Below the pieces are notes generated by a model. The model had not been told where the DNA came from and searched no databases. It saw only the letters and a program-made list of their open reading frames with translations. Positions 1 through 8,121 of a stretch of DNA of 36,109 bases are shown piece by piece; the first letter of the stretch is position 1, and every line of letters begins with the position of its first letter. The stretch is from Flavobacterium laiguense (lineage in GTDB: Bacteria; Bacteroidota; Bacteroidia; Flavobacteriales; Flavobacteriaceae), in contig NZ_QCZH01000029.1 of NCBI RefSeq assembly GCF_003097655.1, forward strand, positions 1 through 36,109, given 5' to 3'. A program made the position numbers and the translations under genes.

Positions 1-10
1 GAAGCGGGTG

Positions 11-41
11 CAAAACTACAACTTCTATTTGTAACTGGCAA
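11..41 (-). promoter_or_regulatory. Leftward promoter 1 of a tandem array (rRNA-type)
   Basis: On the minus strand the -7 element TAGTTTTG (plus strand CAAAACTA, 11-18) is followed after 20 nt by the -33 TTG (plus strand CAA, 39-41). This fits the Bacteroidota consensus TTG-N17-23-TANNTTTG. The initiating region reads CACCCGC, as at the tRNA-Lys promoter at the other end of the window. It points out of the left edge. Confidence 0.7.
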
Positions 42-134
42 GAACTTTTTGAAGTTTTTTTTTGAAAATTTAATTTCAATTTCTTCAGGTTTTCTTAGCA
101 GTCTTTCAAGGAACGTTGCGTGTTTAGCGGGATG

Positions 135-165
135 CAAAAGTAACTTTCGTTTTCGAATCTCACAA
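135..165 (-). promoter_or_regulatory. Leftward promoter 2 of a tandem array (rRNA-type)
   Basis: CAAAAGTA (135-142) on the plus strand is a minus-strand TACTTTTG -7 element, with CAA (163-165) as the -33 TTG and a 20-nt spacer. The flanking GCGGGATG matches the GCGGGTG of promoters 1 and 3, so the three sites look like copies of one unit. Confidence 0.7.
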
Positions 166-255
166 GCTTTTTGGAATCTTTTTTAAAAATAAATTTTCAA
201 CTTTAATTCGTCTGGCTTGCCAATCTGTTAATGAACGTCTGCGTTGTTGCGGGTG

Positions 256-285
256 CAAAAGTAGCACGTTTATCCGCGTAAACAA
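256..285 (-). promoter_or_regulatory. Leftward promoter 3 of a tandem array (rRNA-type)
   Basis: CAAAAGTA (256-263) and CAA (283-285) form a minus-strand -7/-33 pair with a 19-nt spacer. It is preceded by GCGGGTG as in promoter 1. The three -7 elements lie 124 and 121 nt apart. Confidence 0.7.
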
Positions 286-460
286 TACCTTTTTACAACC
301 TTTTTTTAACCCTTTCAAAAAGTATTTTTTAAGCTGCTGGTTTGTTGGCGGTTAGAAACGGGACTTTTTCAGGAGCTTCGGTCTTTTCGTAGCCTTTTTC
401 GATGATTTTACCCAGTTTGCACGGTTTTTTGGATTAGATTGGGTTTATCAGCGCATGGAT

Positions 461-547
461 GGGACGCGGATTACACGGATTCGCTAAAGCGAAAACACGG
501 ATGGACGCGGATTTTTAGCCGAAATGACTTCTCCTAATATATAAAGG
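461..547. repeat. Degenerate interspersed repeat, copy 1
   Basis: A unit with the core TTCGCTaaAGCGAA (480-493, a small hairpin) flanked by repeated GCGGATT and ACGGAT words, ending in CTCCTAATATATAAAGG. It aligns almost without gaps to 641-725. I recall similar 'ACGCGGATT..CGCTAAAGCG' elements between genes in many Flavobacteriia, but that is memory, not a search. Confidence 0.6.
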
Positions 548-640
548 CGCATCTATTTTATCTGATTTCTTATAGAATTCGCGCTTACCTCCTCTTTAGG
601 AGCTTGGTTTACCTCAACGTGATTCTTTAGCTCCCTTAAC

Positions 641-725
641 AAGACATGGATCAATCCGGTTCACTAAAGTAAAAACACGAATCAATGCGAGACTTCCTTT
701 GAAATTGACCCTCCTATATATAAGG
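641..725. repeat. Degenerate interspersed repeat, copy 2
   Basis: A second, more decayed copy of 461-547 in the same orientation, 180 nt downstream. The hairpin core is now TTCACTaaAGTAAA, and the tail CTCCTATATATAAGG is retained. The purine/pyrimidine transitions between the copies suggest old, non-coding DNA. Confidence 0.55.
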
Positions 726-767
726 TATAATTTTCTACAATCAACTTTCTTATAAAAACCCATGCCC

Positions 768-852
768 TAGCCCTGATAGCAGCGAAAATCCTTATGCGCC
801 GGGGTTCGGCGCATAAGATTGAAGCGGATAGCAGGATTAAGCTCCTAATCTT
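768..852. repeat. Palindromic hairpin repeat
   Basis: A perfect 10-bp stem, CTTATGCGCC (791-800) and GGCGCATAAG (808-817), with a 7-nt loop. It is framed by CCTGATAGCAGC on the left and GCGGATAGCAGG on the right, so the whole unit is quasi-palindromic. It looks like a REP-type intergenic element of Flavobacterium. There is no T-tract, so a terminator role is unlikely. Confidence 0.55.
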
Positions 853-935
853 CTAGACTCTTCTTCTATACCAGTACTTATTAATCATCTAAACTAGATT
901 TTACACCTATATATAGAACAAACCTTATATATCTA

Positions 936-967
936 TTGTATGTGTTTTGCTAATACTTTATATTTGC
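936..967 (+). promoter_or_regulatory. Promoter of the thrS operon
   Basis: TTG (936-938), a 20-nt spacer and TATATTTG (959-966) match the Bacteroidota sigma-factor consensus. Transcription would begin about 7 nt later, leaving a leader of only about 15 nt before the thrS ATG, so no T-box or other long leader regulator fits here. Confidence 0.75.
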
Positions 968-987
968 ATTCTTAAATATATAAAACA

Positions 988-2934
988 ATGATTAAGATTA
1001 CTTTGCCCGACGGGTCAGTTAAAGAGTTTGCTCCCGGAGTAACTCCGATGGATGTTGCAAAAAGCATCAGTGAAGGATTTGCCAGAAATGTGATTTCAGC
1101 TTCTTTTGACGGTACAACTATTGAAACATCAACCCCACTGACGACCGACGGCGGTCTTGTATTATATACTTGGAATGATGCTGATGGTAAGAAAGCTTTT
1201 TGGCATTCTACCTCACATGTTATGGCGCAAGTTCTTGAAGAGATGTATCCTGGAATACAACTAACTCTTGGACCTGCGATTTCAAACGGCTTCTATTATG
1301 ATGTAGATTTTGGCGATCAAAAGATTTCTGATGCTGATTTCAAAAAAATTGAAGACCGAGTTCTTGAAATTTCAAGAGGAAAACACGAATTTAGATTACG
1401 TCCAGTTTCTAAAGCTGAAGCACTGGAAATATACAAAGACAATGTTTACAAAACAGAACTGATTACCAATCTTGAAGACGGAACTATCACTTTTTGCGAT
1501 CATTCTACTTTTACCGATTTATGTCGCGGAGGTCACATTCCGAATACAGGAATCATCAAGGCAATGAAAGTAATGAGCGTTGCCGGTGCTTACTGGAGAG
1601 GTGATGAGAAGAACAAGCAATTGACTCGCGTTTACGGAACATCTTTCCCAAAACAAAAAGACTTAACGGAATACCTAGAGTTACTGGAAGAAGCGAAACG
1701 CCGTGACCACAGAAAACTAGGGAAAGAACTAGAATTGTTTGCTTTTTCACAAAAAGTAGGTGCTGGTTTACCATTATGGTTACCAAAAGGAGCTGCTTTG
1801 AGAGATCGATTGGAACAATTTTTGAAAAAAGCACAGAAAAAAGCAGGTTACGAGCAAGTTGTGACTCCACATATTGGACAAAAAGAGTTATATGTAACTT
1901 CTGGGCATTATGCCAAATACGGAGCAGACAGTTTTCAACCGATCAATACTCCCGCAGAAGGAGAAGAGTTTTTATTGAAACCAATGAACTGCCCCCATCA
2001 CTGTGAAATCTACAATGTAAGACCTTGGTCGTACAAAGACCTACCAAAGCGTTATGCTGAATTTGGAACTGTTTACAGATACGAGCAAAGTGGTGAATTA
2101 CACGGTTTAACTCGTGTACGTGGTTTTACTCAGGATGACGCCCATATTTTTTGTACCCCAGAGCAATTGGACGAGGAGTTTAAAAAAGTAATTGACTTGG
2201 TACTTTATGTATTTGGCTCATTAGGTTTTGAAAACTTTACGGCTCAAATTTCGTTAAGAGACAAAGAGAATAGAGATAAATACATAGGATCTGACGAAAA
2301 TTGGGAAAAAGCCGAAAATGCAATTATCAATGCCGCTGCCGACAAAGGACTAAATACCGTTGTTGAATACGGAGAAGCTGCTTTCTACGGTCCAAAACTG
2401 GATTTCATGGTAAAGGATGCTTTGGGTAGACAATGGCAATTAGGGACGATTCAGGTAGACTACAACTTGCCAGAGCGTTTTGAATTGACCTACAAAGGAT
2501 CTGATAATGAATTACATAGACCTGTAATGATTCACAGAGCACCATTTGGATCTATGGAACGATTCATTGCTATTTTATTAGAACACACAGCAGGAAATTT
2601 CCCTCTTTGGTTGATGCCAGAACAGGCTATTATACTATCTTTGAGCGAGAAATATGAAATATATGCGAAAAAAGTTTTAAATCTGCTAGAAAATCACGAA
2701 ATTCGCGCCCTAATTGACAACAGAAGCGAGACGATAGGGAAGAAAATTAGAGATGCAGAAATGCAAAAAATCCCGTTTATGCTGATCGTAGGAGAGGAAG
2801 AAGAGAAAAACGGTACCATTTCTATCCGTCGTCATGGACAAGAAGGAAAAGGGAATATCAGCGTTACAATAGAGGAATTTGCTTCGATTGTTGACGAAGA
2901 AATCAAAAAAACATTAAAAGTATTTACAGTTTAA
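988..2934 (+). CDS. thrS: Threonyl-tRNA synthetase
   Basis: Charges tRNA-Thr with threonine in the cytoplasm. The 648-residue length is normal for the bacterial class II enzyme. The N-terminal TGS domain (about 1-62) is followed by the alanyl/threonyl-type editing domain (about 65-230), the catalytic core (about 265-535) and the anticodon-binding domain (about 540-640). The three zinc ligands that read threonine are in place: Cys335 in MNCPHH, His386 in DDAHIF and His516 in IHRAPFG. It is the first gene of the thrS-infC-rpmI-rplT cluster; infC begins 16 nt after its stop. The ATG start is set by the near-perfect promoter just upstream. Confidence 0.97.
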   Translation: MIKITLPDGSVKEFAPGVTPMDVAKSISEGFARNVISASFDGTTIETSTPLTTDGGLVLYTWNDADGKKAFWHSTSHVMAQVLEEMYPGIQLTLGPAISNGFYYDVDFGDQKISDADFKKIEDRVLEISRGKHEFRLRPVSKAEALEIYKDNVYKTELITNLEDGTITFCDHSTFTDLCRGGHIPNTGIIKAMKVMSVAGAYWRGDEKNKQLTRVYGTSFPKQKDLTEYLELLEEAKRRDHRKLGKELELFAFSQKVGAGLPLWLPKGAALRDRLEQFLKKAQKKAGYEQVVTPHIGQKELYVTSGHYAKYGADSFQPINTPAEGEEFLLKPMNCPHHCEIYNVRPWSYKDLPKRYAEFGTVYRYEQSGELHGLTRVRGFTQDDAHIFCTPEQLDEEFKKVIDLVLYVFGSLGFENFTAQISLRDKENRDKYIGSDENWEKAENAIINAAADKGLNTVVEYGEAAFYGPKLDFMVKDALGRQWQLGTIQVDYNLPERFELTYKGSDNELHRPVMIHRAPFGSMERFIAILLEHTAGNFPLWLMPEQAIILSLSEKYEIYAKKVLNLLENHEIRALIDNRSETIGKKIRDAEMQKIPFMLIVGEEEEKNGTISIRRHGQEGKGNISVTIEEFASIVDEEIKKTLKVFTV

Positions 2935-2950
2935 CTTAAATTATAAAGTC

Positions 2951-3508
2951 ATAGCAATAAGAAGCAACAGAGGTTATCAACCTCGCGTAGAAAAAAAGGA
3001 TGCACACAGAATAAATAATCTTATTCGTGGTGTACAAGAAGTAAGACTTGTGGGTGAAAACATTGAGCCTGGAGTTTTTAAACTTGCAGAAGCTTTAAGA
3101 TTAGCTGACCAATTTGAATTGGATCTAGTTGAGATTTCACCAAACGCAGAGCCGCCAGTTTGTAAAATCATGGATTACAAGAAATTTGTTTACGAACAAA
3201 AGAAACGTGATAAAGTCCTGAAAGCAAAATCTACTCAGGTAGTGGTGAAAGAAATACGTTTTGGTCCTCAAACTGATGAGCATGATTACGAATTTAAGAG
3301 AAAGAATGCTGAAAAATTCTTGAAAGAAGGAGCTAAATTAAAAGCTTTTGTATTCTTTAAAGGGCGCTCGATTATCTACAAAGATCAAGGACAAATCTTA
3401 TTATTAAGATTGGCCACTGATTTAGAAGAACATGGAAAAGTAGAAGCGATGCCAGTTCTTGAAGGAAAAAGAATGATTATGTTTATTGCTCCTAAGAAGA
3501 AGAAGTAA
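2951..3508 (+). CDS. infC: Translation initiation factor IF-3, apparent AUA start
   Basis: IF-3 binds the 30S subunit, keeps the subunits apart and checks start-codon pairing. The protein has the N-terminal domain (about 10-80), a lysine-rich linker (KKFVYEQKKRDK) and the C-terminal domain ending in APKKKK. No ATG lies at the expected start. A GTG at 3050 would delete about 33 residues of the conserved N-terminal domain. The frame is open back through RSNRGYQPRVEKKDAHRINN, and the family N-terminus AIRSNRG is reached with ATA at 2951-2953. Rare non-AUG starts are typical of infC (AUU in E. coli) and allow IF-3 to repress its own translation, so an AUA start is a reasonable inference. It would give 185 residues. 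Confidence 0.93.
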   Translation: MAIRSNRGYQPRVEKKDAHRINNLIRGVQEVRLVGENIEPGVFKLAEALRLADQFELDLVEISPNAEPPVCKIMDYKKFVYEQKKRDKVLKAKSTQVVVKEIRFGPQTDEHDYEFKRKNAEKFLKEGAKLKAFVFFKGRSIIYKDQGQILLLRLATDLEEHGKVEAMPVLEGKRMIMFIAPKKKK

Positions 3509-3557
3509 TCAGATTACAGAGGGCAAATTGCAGATAAAAAAATAGAATTCGGTTTAT

Positions 3558-3580
3558 AGTTTCAGTTTAAACCTGAAACT
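3558..3580 (+). promoter_or_regulatory. Stem-loop in the infC-rpmI spacer
   Basis: AGTTTCAG (3558-3565) and CTGAAACT (3573-3580) can pair around a 7-nt loop in the 128-nt spacer. There is no clean T-run after it, so it is not an obvious terminator. In other bacteria L20 binds structured RNA upstream of rpmI to repress the operon. Whether this hairpin does that is a guess. Confidence 0.3.
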
Positions 3581-3636
3581 TTAAACTCGAAACAAAAGAT
3601 TAAGTAAGTAAGAATAAATTAAAACACTAGGAAAAA

Positions 3637-3834
3637 ATGCCTAAAATGAAAACCAAATCTAGCGCCAAGAAACGTTTTAAAGTTACTGGTTCTGGAAAGA
3701 TTAAAAGAAAGCATGCTTTTAAAAGTCACATCTTGACTAAAAAATCTAAAAAACGTAAATTAGCTTTGACTCACTCAGCGCTAGTTCACAAAACAGATAT
3801 GAAAAGCATCAAACAACAATTAAGAATTATCTAA
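3637..3834 (+). CDS. rpmI: Large ribosomal subunit protein bL35
   Basis: A 65-residue, strongly basic component of the 50S subunit. It begins MPKMKTKSSAKKRFK and carries the family's TGSGKIKRKHAFKSH segment, followed by a KKSKKRK basic patch. The length is normal for bL35. It lies between infC and rplT, the conserved order in most bacteria. The 128-nt gap from infC and 100-nt gap to rplT are longer than usual within an operon and leave room for RNA-level control by L20. Confidence 0.96.
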   Translation: MPKMKTKSSAKKRFKVTGSGKIKRKHAFKSHILTKKSKKRKLALTHSALVHKTDMKSIKQQLRII

Positions 3835-3934
3835 TAATTCTTTAGGTTAAAAACAATTTCAATAACCTTGGAGTATGGCTTTTAAGTTCCTTTGATTCAA
3901 TTCAGGACGCCTGCTACAAAAAAACAATAAAATT

Positions 3935-4279
3935 ATGCCAAGATCGGTAAATTCAGTTGCAAAAAGAGCAAGAAGAAAAAAAATAATGAAGCAAGCCAAA
4001 GGTTTCTTTGGTAGACGTAAAAACGTTTGGACAGTTGCTAAGAATGCGGTAGAGAAAGCAATGTGCTACGCTTACCGTGACAGAAAAGTGAATAAAAGAA
4101 ATTTCCGTGCATTATGGATTCAACGTATCAACGCTGGAGCTAGATTGGAAGGAATGTCTTATTCTCAATTCATGGGTAAAGTAAAAGCTAACGGAATCGA
4201 ATTGAACCGTAAAGTTCTTGCAGATTTAGCAATGAATCACCCAGAAGCTTTCAAAGCAGTACTTAATAAAGTAAAATAA
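3935..4279 (+). CDS. rplT: Large ribosomal subunit protein bL20
   Basis: A 114-residue basic protein needed early in 50S assembly. It begins MPRSVNSVAKRARRKK and has the long basic N-terminal helix, the family segment KGFFGRRKN, and a globular C-terminal half (NAGARLEGMSYSQFM). Its usual length is 114-118. It is the last gene of the thrS cluster and is followed by a strong terminator. In E. coli and B. subtilis L20 represses translation of this operon, and the same may hold here through the long spacers. Confidence 0.97.
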   Translation: MPRSVNSVAKRARRKKIMKQAKGFFGRRKNVWTVAKNAVEKAMCYAYRDRKVNKRNFRALWIQRINAGARLEGMSYSQFMGKVKANGIELNRKVLADLAMNHPEAFKAVLNKVK

Positions 4280-4314
4280 ACGTTTTATAAACTCAATTTA
4301 TAATTACTTACTTA

Positions 4315-4347
4315 TAAAAAAACCCAATCTTTCGATTGGGTTTTTTG
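4315..4347. terminator. Bidirectional terminator between rplT and the porin gene
   Basis: AACCCAATC (4321-4329), loop TTTC, GATTGGGTT (4334-4342), with an A-run before and a T-run after. It can end the rightward rplT transcript and the leftward porin transcript. Confidence 0.9.
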
Positions 4348-4366
4348 TTTTATTACATTACTCAAA

Positions 4367-5560
4367 TTACAAAACCAATAATGGTGCAATGAATCCAAAG
4401 CCTAAAAGACCAGTGGTGTAATCTTTAGCCCCAAAAGCTGTTTCAGCATAACCGGTATAATCATACTTCCTAGCCGTATAAGCCACATAAAACTTGATGT
4501 TCATATCTTTGAAAGGCATGTACTGAACTGTTGGAATAAGGCCATAGCTAGTCGATAATTTTGAACTGCCATTTGGATCTGGATTATCTTTCCAAGAATG
4601 ATTACTATTCATTACTGTTAAAAGTAAATTAATCTTAGGGCTTGCCAAATACTCCGCTCTTACCCAGTTTTCTATATAAAGAGCGTCTTGTGCTGCATAA
4701 GGATAATTATTGCTAATTATACTAGAAACAATTCCTAAACGATCCAAGCCTTCATCACTGTATTGAAAATCATAATACAACACAAAATTTTTGGTTTTGA
4801 ACTTATTCCCCAATGCAAAATAGTTCATGTGAGCCCCTTTGGCTTCATTGAAAAAACTGTAGCTATACGTGGTTTCAAATTTACCATCAAAAAAACTACC
4901 TCTCCAATTACTTACAAATGCTAAAGGGTATTCGGAGGGATTAATGTTTGGAGGTGCAGAGGCTCCATATTGCGTTTCATACGTCTTTGTTCTAGAATTT
5001 AATACTTGAAAAGAAAGCGAATGCTTACCATCTCCTATATCATGAGATATTCCAGCACCTACTAAAAAGTTATCTGCATACTCTATCACGTCATTATAGG
5101 TTAAGATATCTATTGGGTTAAAATCGAATTCATATCCACCCCAATCGGCACATAATTTTCCAAAAGAGAATTTAGTTTTTGGCGATAAATCTATCCTAAT
5201 AAAAGCAAGATCGACTGATCTACTAATGTTATCCAAATCTCCAGGAACAGGCTCTCTAGTGTATCTATTACGGAATCTAAAATACACTTTATCATGTATT
5301 TTTCCTTTCATTTCAAATCGCAGTTGATTTATATTAAAGTCAGAAAATGTATGATTCCCATCTATAAAATTACTATTATAAGCCATACGGGAGTTAAAGA
5401 TCACATCAACATCTCTTAATAGGGATTGCTTATTTACCGGGATCAAAGATTTTAATGAATCCGGAAAAACAAAAACACCTTCATTGGTTTGTTTTTCAAC
5501 TTGACTAAAAGCTAGAATTGGCAAAAAACTAATCATTAAATACATAAAATATTTTTTCAT
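4367..5560 (-). CDS. Outer-membrane porin, phosphate-selective O/P-like
   Basis: A 397-residue protein with a signal peptide (about 1-20, cleaved near AFSQ) and a body rich in alternating beta strands such as KVYFRFRNRYT, KFSFGKLCADWGG and FVLYYDFQYSD. The pattern DVIFNSRMAYNSNF...LRFEMKGKI...VDLAFIRIDL is typical of the Bacteroidota porins related to the phosphate-selective porin O/P family. It starts 18 nt after dcuB and closes the aspartate cluster. Its likely job is therefore to let dicarboxylates or amino acids through the outer membrane, whatever the family name says. It does not end in the aromatic residue usual for barrel proteins (it ends LLVL). Family assignment is fairly sure; substrate is inferred from context only. 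Confidence 0.8.
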   Translation of the reverse strand: MKKYFMYLMISFLPILAFSQVEKQTNEGVFVFPDSLKSLIPVNKQSLLRDVDVIFNSRMAYNSNFIDGNHTFSDFNINQLRFEMKGKIHDKVYFRFRNRYTREPVPGDLDNISRSVDLAFIRIDLSPKTKFSFGKLCADWGGYEFDFNPIDILTYNDVIEYADNFLVGAGISHDIGDGKHSLSFQVLNSRTKTYETQYGASAPPNINPSEYPLAFVSNWRGSFFDGKFETTYSYSFFNEAKGAHMNYFALGNKFKTKNFVLYYDFQYSDEGLDRLGIVSSIISNNYPYAAQDALYIENWVRAEYLASPKINLLLTVMNSNHSWKDNPDPNGSSKLSTSYGLIPTVQYMPFKDMNIKFYVAYTARKYDYTGYAETAFGAKDYTTGLLGFGFIAPLLVL

Positions 5561-5578
5561 AATTATTACATTTTAAAT

Positions 5579-6919
5579 TTACAATAAAAGTGATCCTAAC
5601 AAGAAACCAACTGCAATTGCTACCCCAATGGCAACAACTCCTGGTACATTAAAACTATGATTGACCACATATTTCCCGATTTTTGTACTACCTGTTCTAT
5701 CAAAGTTAATTGCAGCTAATAAAGTTGGATATCCAGGCAGAACAAAATCACTGTTAACAGCTGGGAAAATGGCAATTAAAGCGGAAGGCGGAAGCCCTAA
5801 TGCAATACCTAGTGGCATCATCGTTTTGGTTGTCGCTGCTTGACTAAACATCAAGACCCCCATTATAAAGACGGCAATTGCAAAAGTCCAAGGATAGTCG
5901 GTAACGATACCTCCCAATGCTCCTTGTATTATATCATTATTGGAATACATGAACGTTGAACTCATCCAAACCACCCCAAAAACAGACACTACCGCTGAAG
6001 CCATTGAAGTAAACAAAGTGGCTTTTGTAACTTCTGCAGCACTTGTTTTTGTAATTAACATCATGGCCGCAGAAGCTGTAAGTGTGATAACGCTAATTAT
6101 AGTTACCATTGATAAAGATCCATCGGCGGCTACTGCTAACGTTTTTGCACCAGGTTCAAAACTGGGAACTAAATTGGGGAATGCGCCAGCAATTACAATC
6201 AATAAGATGGCAACTGTAAATATTAATACCGCTGTTTTAGCACCCGGCTTTAAAGGTTTTTCTTCACCTTCAACATCCGTTCCCATGCTTTTTGCATATT
6301 CCGGATCTTTCATTTTTTCAATAAAAATAGGGTCTTTTTCTAATTCTGCTCCTTTTTTAAAAACAGAAAGACAACCTATTAGTACACCAATAATACAAGC
6401 GGGGATACAAATCATCATAATATCTACCAATGCACCGGGATAACCCAATATTACGACCATAGCTGCTGTTGCAGCGCTCATAGGACTCCCTGTCAAGGCT
6501 AAATGCGAAGCTATAACGGAAATACTTAATGGACGTTCTGGTCGGATTCTTTTCTTTGCAGATACTTCTGAAATGATTGGCAATAAGGAATAGACAATAT
6601 GAGCAGTTCCTGCAAACAGACATAAAAAGTATACTGTAAAAGGAGCTATAAATGTAATATTTGAAGGATTGCTTCGAATGATTTTTTCGGCTAAGCTAAC
6701 GAGATAGTCTAATCCGCCAGATGCCTGTAAGGTTGCAGCGGTTGTTACAATAGCCATAATAATCAACATTACATCAAGAGGTGGATCTGTGGGTTTCATT
6801 TTGAATACAAAAAGAAAAATAAACAAACCAACCATTCCCATAACTCCTAGTCCAATTCCTTTCATTTGTGATCCAATGAGAATCATTGCAATAAGAACAG
6901 TAAATTCAAACCAAATCAT
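5579..6919 (-). CDS. dcuB: Anaerobic C4-dicarboxylate carrier, DcuA/DcuB family
   Basis: An inner-membrane carrier that exchanges fumarate, malate, aspartate and succinate. The 446 residues and about ten or more hydrophobic segments match E. coli DcuB (446). Family segments include the N-terminal MIWFEFTVLIAMILIG, the SVIASHLALTGSPMSAATAAM loop region (about 133-153) and the C-terminal LPGYPTLLAAINFDRTGSTK. It sits between the asparaginase and the porin genes, with aspartase upstream. This suggests aspartate or fumarate uptake with succinate or another dicarboxylate going out. DcuA and DcuB cannot be told apart reliably from sequence alone. A weak hairpin lies between it and ansB. Confidence 0.88.
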   Translation of the reverse strand: MIWFEFTVLIAMILIGSQMKGIGLGVMGMVGLFIFLFVFKMKPTDPPLDVMLIIMAIVTTAATLQASGGLDYLVSLAEKIIRSNPSNITFIAPFTVYFLCLFAGTAHIVYSLLPIISEVSAKKRIRPERPLSISVIASHLALTGSPMSAATAAMVVILGYPGALVDIMMICIPACIIGVLIGCLSVFKKGAELEKDPIFIEKMKDPEYAKSMGTDVEGEEKPLKPGAKTAVLIFTVAILLIVIAGAFPNLVPSFEPGAKTLAVAADGSLSMVTIISVITLTASAAMMLITKTSAAEVTKATLFTSMASAVVSVFGVVWMSSTFMYSNNDIIQGALGGIVTDYPWTFAIAVFIMGVLMFSQAATTKTMMPLGIALGLPPSALIAIFPAVNSDFVLPGYPTLLAAINFDRTGSTKIGKYVVNHSFNVPGVVAIGVAIAVGFLLGSLLL

Positions 6920-6961
6920 ATAAAGATTTTTTAAAGGTTACCACTATTTAGTGTAAAAACT

Positions 6962-7000
6962 AAAAAGGGAGTCATTTACAAATAAAAGATTCCCTTTTTT
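6962..7000 (-). terminator. Hairpin between ansB and dcuB
   Basis: Reading leftward, AAAAAGGGA pairs with TCCCTTTTT around a 20-nt loop (arms 6962-6970 and 6991-6999). A T-tract follows. It may partly terminate the transcript or act as an RNA-stability barrier between asparaginase and the carrier. The loop is large, so strength is uncertain. Confidence 0.45.
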
Positions 7001-7005
7001 AATAA

Positions 7006-8064
7006 TTAATATTCAAAGAAATTTTGTTGAATTTTAGCCCTATCTGATGTTTCCGTTAAAGACAACATCAATAATACTCTAGACTTTTGCGGATTTAAGT
7101 CATCCGATACAACAAAACCAAGTTCCGCATCTTTTACTTCATTGTCTAAAGTAATTCTTCCTGAGCCCGCTCTTCCAGAACGACATACCAAAATTCCTTT
7201 TTTAGAAGCTTCTGCTAATGCTTTTCCAACTGGCTCTCCAAAATTACCATTTCCCATTCCTGCATAAACTATCCCTTTTACCCCAGAATTTGCAATACCT
7301 GTAACAGATACTGGACTAGCATCCGCATATCCATAAACAATTTCAACTTGAGGCAAAGAGTTCAATTTAGTAACATCAAACTTTTTAGAAGGATTTCTTA
7401 ATGATTGATAGTAGTAATTTACTTTACCATCATATATCAAACCTATAGGTCCAAAATTACGAGATTGAAAAGTTTCTAAATTTGTGGTACTGGTTTTAGT
7501 CACATCTCTAGCATCATAAATCTTTTCATCCATAGCAACAATTATCCCTTTTCCTTGACTTTTAGGACTCGCAGCCACCATTACGGCATCTAATAAATTT
7601 CTATTTCCATCCTGACTCATCGCAGTAGATGGTCTCATTGCGCCTACTAAAACTACTGGTTTATCAGACAATATAGTTAAATCCAAGAAATAAGCAGTTT
7701 CTTCCTGAGTATCGGTACCGTGAGTAACCACAATTGCATCCGCTAAATTTTCTTTGAATATTTGATTGATTCTATTGGATAACTTCAACCATGTAACAAC
7801 ATTCATGTCTTGGCTACCAATTTGGGCAATTTGTTCTCCAGTTACTTTTCCATAATCATGAATTTGAGGTACTGCATTTAACAAATCATCAATAGGTACT
7901 TTTCCAGCTGTATATGCCGCTTTTGTTGCTGATGCGCCTGACCCAGCTATAGTTCCACCGGTTGCCAAAATAATTATTCTTGGCGATGTTTTTGCCGGTT
8001 GATTTTGTGCCTGTATTTGCAATACAAAAACAGACATCATTACTAGTATAACAATTCTTTTCAT
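7006..8064 (-). CDS. ansB: Type II (periplasmic) L-asparaginase
   Basis: Hydrolyses asparagine to aspartate and ammonia. The signal peptide (about 1-19, cut near IQAQ) places it in the periplasm. Both catalytic threonines are visible: Thr38 in ATGGTIAG and Thr117-Asp118 in THGTDT. The MRPSTAMSQDG segment carries further conserved active-site positions. The 352 residues fit the secreted type II class. It lies directly downstream of aspartase, so its product feeds the next enzyme once imported. C-terminal order and length are normal and no truncation is seen. Confidence 0.95.
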   Translation of the reverse strand: MKRIVILVMMSVFVLQIQAQNQPAKTSPRIIILATGGTIAGSGASATKAAYTAGKVPIDDLLNAVPQIHDYGKVTGEQIAQIGSQDMNVVTWLKLSNRINQIFKENLADAIVVTHGTDTQEETAYFLDLTILSDKPVVLVGAMRPSTAMSQDGNRNLLDAVMVAASPKSQGKGIIVAMDEKIYDARDVTKTSTTNLETFQSRNFGPIGLIYDGKVNYYYQSLRNPSKKFDVTKLNSLPQVEIVYGYADASPVSVTGIANSGVKGIVYAGMGNGNFGEPVGKALAEASKKGILVCRSGRAGSGRITLDNEVKDAELGFVVSDDLNPQKSRVLLMLSLTETSDRAKIQQNFFEY

Positions 8065-8121
8065 CTTTTTTTTTGTTTGGTTAATACGTTTATAGGACTC
8101 GTTTAAATCCTAAACAAATAT

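Larger units (their letters stand above)
286..935. other. Non-coding stretch with degenerate repeats
   Basis: No credible gene lies between the leftward promoter array and the thrS promoter. The stretch holds two copies of a degenerate interspersed repeat (461-547 and 641-725) and a hairpin repeat (768-852), listed separately. Nothing was recognised in the remainder. Confidence 0.6.

Noticed and set aside
936..987. A T-box or amino-acid leader upstream of thrS
   Set aside because: The promoter leaves only about 15 nt of leader RNA.
3050..3508. infC starting at the GTG at 3050
   Set aside because: This would remove about 33 residues of the conserved IF-3 N-terminal domain; the homologous sequence continues upstream to ATA at 2951.
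5940..6443. A 167-residue open frame opposite dcuB
   Set aside because: Antisense to conserved transmembrane segments; the Thr/Ala-rich composition mirrors the hydrophobic codons on the real strand.
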